A stretch of DNA of 64,000 bases. It comes from Candidatus Margulisiibacteriota bacterium (GTDB taxonomy: Bacteria; Margulisbacteria; WOR-1; JAKLHX01; JBAZKV01). Location of the stretch: assembly GCA_041650635.1 (NCBI GenBank), contig JBAZKV010000001.1, forward strand, positions 1-64,000, written 5' to 3'. The translations under genes were made by a program, and so were the position numbers. The notes under the pieces were generated by a model that worked only from the letters and a program-made list of their open reading frames with translations, was not told the origin of the DNA and did not search any database. Every line of letters begins with the position of its first letter. Within the stretch, counting starts at the first letter, position 1. Shown here piece by piece: positions 60,442 through 64,000 of the stretch.

Positions 60442-61664
60442 TGCCCCAATTCACCTACAAGGCGCTGGACAGCTCGGGAAAAAAGGTTAACGGCGCTTTT
60501 GAGGCCATAAGCTCCGATGCAGTGTTTGACAGGCTTTCTTCCTCAGGCCATACGGTCATATCAATATCGGAAAAAAAGGACGCTCTTAATCTCAAGGCGG
60601 TCGACGATTTTTTGATGGACCTTACAAAGGTCAAGATAGAAGAGCTGGTAATGTTCTCCCTGCAGTTGTCCAACATGCTGGGCGCCGGCATTTCACTTCC
60701 CATTGCCCTTACCACGATAGAAAAACAGACACAAAACCCCAAACTCAAAGCTGCAACAAAAAAGATCGCCGAGAACATAAATCAGGGAAAAACTTTGTCC
60801 GAATCCCTTGCCCAGCACAAAGGCATTTTTTCCAACCTTTTCATAAACATGATCGCGGCCGGGGAAGCAGGCGGCAACCTGGACGAAATACTTACCAGGA
60901 TCTCGTCGTTCATAGAGCACGAAGCCGCGCTCAAACAAAAAATATCTTCGGCCATGATGTACCCTATGATACTGATGTTTGCCGGGATCCTTGTCGTAAG
61001 TTTTGTCGTAACGACCGTTATCCCGCCCTTTGTCAAGATCTTTGCCGATTCAGGAATGCCTCTGCCTCTTCCCACGCTTATGCTCTACAGCCTCAATCTC
61101 CTGATCAGGGCGTTCTGGCTGCCGGCAGCCGCTCTGCTGCTTGCTTTGTGGGTCGCCCTTAAATGGTGGAGCAAGACCCCTAAGGGAAAAATGATGATAG
61201 ACTCGCTAAAATTGAGGCTCCCCCTCTGGGGTGACCTTTTAAGAAAAGTTGAGATCGCGCGTCTTACAAAAACACTCTCCGCGCTTTTATCCAGCGGCAT
61301 ACCTCTCATCCAGGCGCTTGAAGTAACGGAAAAAACTGTAGAGCTTGCTCCAATGGCTGAATCCATAAAGAACGTGGGAGGCTCCGTCGGCAAGGGCGAG
61401 AACATCAGTAAGCCGCTGGAATCAAGCCGGCAGTTCCCTCCAATGGTGGTACATATGGTAGCTGTCGGGGAAGAAACCGGCACTCTTGAAGTTATGCTCG
61501 GCAAGATAAGCGACTTTTATGATCTTTCCACTGAAATTACCATAAAAAAAGTGACCTCTTTGCTGGAACCGATCTTCCTTGTGGTCATCGGCGGCCTTGT
61601 CGGTCTTATCTTCGCGTCAATACTGCTGCCGATATTCGGAATGGTTAAAACGCTCCGCCGCTGA
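60441..61664 (+). CDS. pilC: Type IV pilus platform protein PilC
   Basis: 407 residues: TYKALDSSGKKVNGAFEAIS N-terminal region, two T2SSF domains each with helices (MMYPMILMFAGILVVSFVVTTVIP, final IFLVVIGGLVGLIFASILLPIFG). Holds the pilus base in the inner membrane and couples PilB/PilT to pilin polymerisation. Second copy of the family in this window (see 19919). Confidence 0.94.
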   Translation: MPQFTYKALDSSGKKVNGAFEAISSDAVFDRLSSSGHTVISISEKKDALNLKAVDDFLMDLTKVKIEELVMFSLQLSNMLGAGISLPIALTTIEKQTQNPKLKAATKKIAENINQGKTLSESLAQHKGIFSNLFINMIAAGEAGGNLDEILTRISSFIEHEAALKQKISSAMMYPMILMFAGILVVSFVVTTVIPPFVKIFADSGMPLPLPTLMLYSLNLLIRAFWLPAAALLLALWVALKWWSKTPKGKMMIDSLKLRLPLWGDLLRKVEIARLTKTLSALLSSGIPLIQALEVTEKTVELAPMAESIKNVGGSVGKGENISKPLESSRQFPPMVVHMVAVGEETGTLEVMLGKISDFYDLSTEITIKKVTSLLEPIFLVVIGGLVGLIFASILLPIFGMVKTLRR

Positions 61665-61669
61665 TTTTG

Positions 61670-61697
61670 TTGATTTTTTGGACGATTGGGGTATAAT
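61670..61697 (+). promoter_or_regulatory. Promoter of pilT
   Basis: TTGATT (61670-61675), 16-nt spacer, TATAAT (61692-61697), then AAGGAG and ATG 61717. Confidence 0.6.
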
Positions 61698-61716
61698 AAA
61701 AATTTAAGGAGCCCAA

Positions 61717-62775
61717 ATGGAGATAGACTCTATACTCAGGGAATGTATAGAAAAGGCGGCATCGGACCTTTTAATAATAGCTGACTCGCCCTTGATGATC
61801 AGACGCGGAGGAAAGCTATCCCCCCTCGAGGAAAGGCCTCTGTCCGCTGAAGAAAGCAAAAATCTCATCTATTCTCTTCTTACCAAAGACCAGCAAACCC
61901 GCTTTGAAAAAGAAAAGGAGCTTGACAGCTCCTATCATCTCCAGGGGGTTTCCCGCTTCAGGGTCAATGCGCACTATCAAAGAGGCAGCGTAGCGGCTTC
62001 GCTGCGCACCATCCCGGAACAGATCCCCTCTCTCGAAAGCCTTCGCCTGCCTGCCGCAGCCACTGATTTTATAAAAGAGCCTAGAGGTCTTGTGCTGGTT
62101 ACAGGAGCTACCGGTTCAGGAAAAAGCACCACTCAGGCCGCGATGATAGATGTGATAAACCACAGCCGGAGCTGCCATATTATCACAATAGAGGACCCCA
62201 TCGAGTTCATCCACAACAACGACAGGAGTGTCATAGAACAGAGGGAAGTCGGATTTGATACGGATTCGTTCACGAACGCTCTCAACCGGGTCCTTAGGCA
62301 GAACCCTGATGTCATCCTTATCGGGGAAATGAGGGAACTGGACACTATTTCTACCGCGGTCACGGCTGCAGAGACCGGACATCTTGTCATCTCAACCCTT
62401 CACACTAACGACGCGGTTCAGACCATAGACAGGATCGTCGATGTGTTCCCCCCCCACCAGCAGAACCAGATCAGGATCCAGCTCTCTATGACTCTCCAAG
62501 GGGTTATCTGTCAGCAGTTAATACCCAGATCCGACGGCATGGGGCTTGTCGTGGCCGCGGAAGTGCTAAAAGTGAACCCTGCTGTCAGGAACATCATACG
62601 CAAGGGCTCTACCCAGGAGATATACTCGATGATGGAGATAGGGGTAAAACAGGGCATGCAGACCATGGATATGGCATTGAGAGACCTTTACCGGGACGGG
62701 CTCATTAAATACGAGGATGCTATAGCAAGGGCGATAAACCAGGACAATTTGGAAAAAATGCTTGCAAAGCAATAG
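61717..62775 (+). CDS. pilT: Type IV pilus retraction ATPase PilT
   Basis: 352 residues: PilT-type N-terminal PAS-like domain, Walker A GATGSGKSTT, Asp box, Walker B DVILIGEMRELDT, His box STLHTNDAVQTIDR and the C-terminal retraction motif region RNIIRKGSTQEIYSMMEIG (the AIRNLIRE-like element). Drives pilus retraction: twitching motility or DNA uptake. Own promoter and ribosome site. Confidence 0.94.
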   Translation: MEIDSILRECIEKAASDLLIIADSPLMIRRGGKLSPLEERPLSAEESKNLIYSLLTKDQQTRFEKEKELDSSYHLQGVSRFRVNAHYQRGSVAASLRTIPEQIPSLESLRLPAAATDFIKEPRGLVLVTGATGSGKSTTQAAMIDVINHSRSCHIITIEDPIEFIHNNDRSVIEQREVGFDTDSFTNALNRVLRQNPDVILIGEMRELDTISTAVTAAETGHLVISTLHTNDAVQTIDRIVDVFPPHQQNQIRIQLSMTLQGVICQQLIPRSDGMGLVVAAEVLKVNPAVRNIIRKGSTQEIYSMMEIGVKQGMQTMDMALRDLYRDGLIKYEDAIARAINQDNLEKMLAKQ

Positions 62776-62829
62776 CTTGTGTTATATACTTCCAAAAAGG
62801 AATTTAAGAAAACGGAAGGGGGTGAGATA

Positions 62830-63267
62830 ATGTTCAAAGGAAAAAAAGGTTTTACTCTTATAGAGCTTTTGATCGTAATGGCAGTGATCGCAGTTCTTAT
62901 AGGTATAGCTATACCCAGTTTCAGGGGAATGCAGAACGAAGCCAAGAGAGCAAAAGCCCAGGGTGATCTCAGGGTCATCAAGCTGGCAATAGAGGCTTAT
63001 AACGCCAAGCACAGCGCTTATCCGACGGCCTTGGCAACCCTAGAGTCAGAAGCAACCGTTATCCAAAAACTTCCGTCCGATCCGTTCGGAACTACTTACG
63101 GATACGCGGTTGACGCATCGCCGGCCAACTACTACGCGATTTGGTCAGTGGGTCCGGACAACACAACCACCGCCTGCACCATCAGCACGGCAGGGGTTGT
63201 TACGGTAGGAGGAGATACCCAGATAGGGACTACCAACGGTACGCCTCCAAACAGCAACTGGCAATAA
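62830..63267 (+). CDS. Type IV major pilin
   Basis: 145 residues from ATG 62830 (AGGGGGTG upstream; the longer frame from 62779 is not expected). Leader MFKGKKG, then FTLIELLIVMAVIAVLIGIAIPSF. The globular part DLRVIKLAIEAYNAKHSAYP ... resembles GspG/T2SS pseudopilins and short T4 pilins. Followed by a strong terminator, as for an abundant product. Confidence 0.9.
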   Translation: MFKGKKGFTLIELLIVMAVIAVLIGIAIPSFRGMQNEAKRAKAQGDLRVIKLAIEAYNAKHSAYPTALATLESEATVIQKLPSDPFGTTYGYAVDASPANYYAIWSVGPDNTTTACTISTAGVVTVGGDTQIGTTNGTPPNSNWQ

Positions 63268-63288
63268 GCCGGTTTTTTAGCTAAAATT

Positions 63289-63321
63289 GGGCCCCGCTTC
63301 TGCGGGGCCCTTTGTTTTTTT
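63289..63321 (+). terminator. Rho-independent terminator
   Basis: GGGCCCCGC (63289-63297) and GCGGGGCCC (63302-63310) form a 9-bp GC stem with a TTCT loop, then a TTTG-T7 run. Confidence 0.93.
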
Positions 63322-63348
63322 GATAATACAAGCGCTATCTGGTATAAT
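63320..63348 (+). promoter_or_regulatory. Leaderless promoter of the second pilin gene
   Basis: TTGATA (63320-63325), exactly 17-nt spacer, TATAAT (63343-63348), then 7 nt to ATG 63356. No ribosome site. One of the clearest leaderless arrangements in the window. Confidence 0.7.
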
Positions 63349-63355
63349 CCATTTC

Positions 63356-63784
63356 ATGAGAAGAACCTCCGGCTTTACCGTTATCGAACTGCTCATCGTG
63401 ATAGCGATAATGTCGGTCCTTATAAGCATAGGAGTGGTCAATTTTGCTTCTCTGAACGCCGAGGCCCGGGATGCAAAAGCCAAAAGCGACCTCAGGGTCC
63501 TCAAGCTTGCGATAGAGAATTTCTCTTCTTCCCGCATGAGATATCCTTTAGCCCTTTACGAACTGGAAGACGGACCTGCGCTGAAAAAACTGCCTAAAGA
63601 TCCTTTTTCTGAGAACGAAGATTACGGTTATTTTATCAGCCGAGGTTATTTCGCGGTCTGGTCTGTCGGTTTTAACGGAAAAAGCGGCGTTGTATCCATT
63701 AGCTATGGCGGGCTGGTTAGTGATACTGACGAGGATGATATAGGACTTACCAACGGGGCCTGTCCGAACAAGTTCTGGGAATGA
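63356..63784 (+). CDS. Type IV pilin-like protein
   Basis: 142 residues from ATG 63356 (MRRTSG/FTVIELLIVIAIMSVLISIG). A paralogue of the preceding pilin: KSDLRVLKLAIENF and later DPFSENEDYGYFISRGYFAVWSVG match DLRVIKLAIEAYN and DPFGTTYGYAVD...YYAIWSVG. Both end with TNGxxPNxxW. Strong leaderless promoter. Confidence 0.88.
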   Translation: MRRTSGFTVIELLIVIAIMSVLISIGVVNFASLNAEARDAKAKSDLRVLKLAIENFSSSRMRYPLALYELEDGPALKKLPKDPFSENEDYGYFISRGYFAVWSVGFNGKSGVVSISYGGLVSDTDEDDIGLTNGACPNKFWE

Positions 63785-63789
63785 AATTC

Positions 63790-63818
63790 TTTACAATATA
63801 TAACGCCTTTGATATAAT
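63790..63818 (+). promoter_or_regulatory. Leaderless promoter of the third pilin gene
   Basis: TTTACA (63790-63795), 17-nt spacer, TATAAT (63813-63818), then 8 nt to ATG 63827. No Shine-Dalgarno site. Confidence 0.65.
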
Positions 63819-63826
63819 TCCGTAAA

Positions 63827-64000
63827 ATGAGCACAAAAGGCTTTTCTTTGATGGAAATGATTTTGGTGCTGGCATTGGTGATCGCAGGATTCCTCCCGCT
63901 GATGCTGCTTTTTTCGAACGGGGTAGTGACAAGCTCCAATACCACAAAGGCATCCCAAGGCCTTTTTCTGGCGCAACAGACTATGGAACAGTTAAAAAAT
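63827..64000 (+). CDS. Type IV prepilin-like protein, 3' end missing
   Basis: 58 codons visible, still open at the window end. Leader MSTKG then FSLMEMILVLALVIAGFLPLML; the Glu at +5 is kept (FSLME). GspI/PilV-like by helix sequence (AQQTMEQLK). Follows the second pilin. Confidence 0.82.
   Translation, partial: MSTKGFSLMEMILVLALVIAGFLPLMLLFSNGVVTSSNTTKASQGLFLAQQTMEQLKN

Noticed and set aside
62751..62765. Possible sigma-54 site before the major pilin
   Set aside because: GG and GC are 11 nt apart instead of 10 and the site lies within the pilT coding sequence.
1..64000. CRISPR array
   Set aside because: No regularly spaced short direct repeats and no cas genes seen.

Overview
The window reads as one 64-kb contig segment from an uncultivated-type Gram-negative (two-membrane) bacterium. 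A secretin, a TolC-type outer-membrane factor, a PorV-like outer-membrane protein and a tripartite RND pump all imply an outer membrane. Core DNA has moderate GC and dense gene packing with many 1-17 bp overlaps. The gene mix (pyruvoyl arginine decarboxylase, two type IV pilus loci, PorV-like protein, stand-alone receivers) and a GAGCGAACGCAGTGAGTCGA-type palindrome resemble candidate phyla such as Margulisbacteria/Saganbacteria (WOR-1). That placement is my inference from gene content, not a phylogeny.

Region by region: 0-6.4 kb holds housekeeping genes (patatin-like lipase, repeat protein, homoserine dehydrogenase, PRPP synthetase, MiaB with an in-frame palindrome, NRAMP-like transporter). 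6.4-27.2 kb is an MSHA-like type IV pilus/secretion locus on the minus strand: multi-PAS kinase, receiver, GspE/GspF, pilin, then mini-membrane protein, PilM-PilN fusion, PilO, secretin, receiver, a 1299-residue secreted repeat protein, a PorV-like protein, an ExeA-like ATPase and a last receiver. Three minor pilins lie on the opposite strand. 27.3-36.9 kb holds DnaJ-like, tRNA-binding and NUDIX proteins, initiator tRNA, PabB, a MarR-RND-PII-like-TolC efflux operon and pyruvoyl arginine decarboxylase. 37.0-41.5 kb is a sigma-54 module: rpoN, an NtrC-type activator, a gene behind a -24/-12 promoter, and a second NtrC-like protein whose ATPase and sigma-54 contact motifs are destroyed.

41.55-54.86 kb is an AT-richer accessory island ending at tRNA-Leu(UAA). 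Its first part (41.55-52.2 kb) is bounded by 92-bp inverted repeats. It carries three unknown or defence-type genes, a type IIG-like restriction-modification enzyme, and a signalling cassette of two tandem PhcB-like methyltransferases plus a 7TM histidine kinase, with a receiver and a small membrane protein converging on it. Its second part (52.2-54.86 kb) is a serine-recombinase element: a decayed inverted recombinase end, a structured leader, a lysine-free SLOG protein, a Cys-rich mini-protein and a large serine recombinase that now reads through into the tRNA-Leu antisense strand.

54.9-64 kb returns to core genes: FtsB/DivIC-like protein, O-antigen-ligase/TPR protein, prepilin peptidase, and a second pilus set (PilB, PilC, PilT, three pilins, the last cut by the window end). 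Several genes start 7-10 nt after a good -10 box with no Shine-Dalgarno sequence, so leaderless transcripts appear common here.
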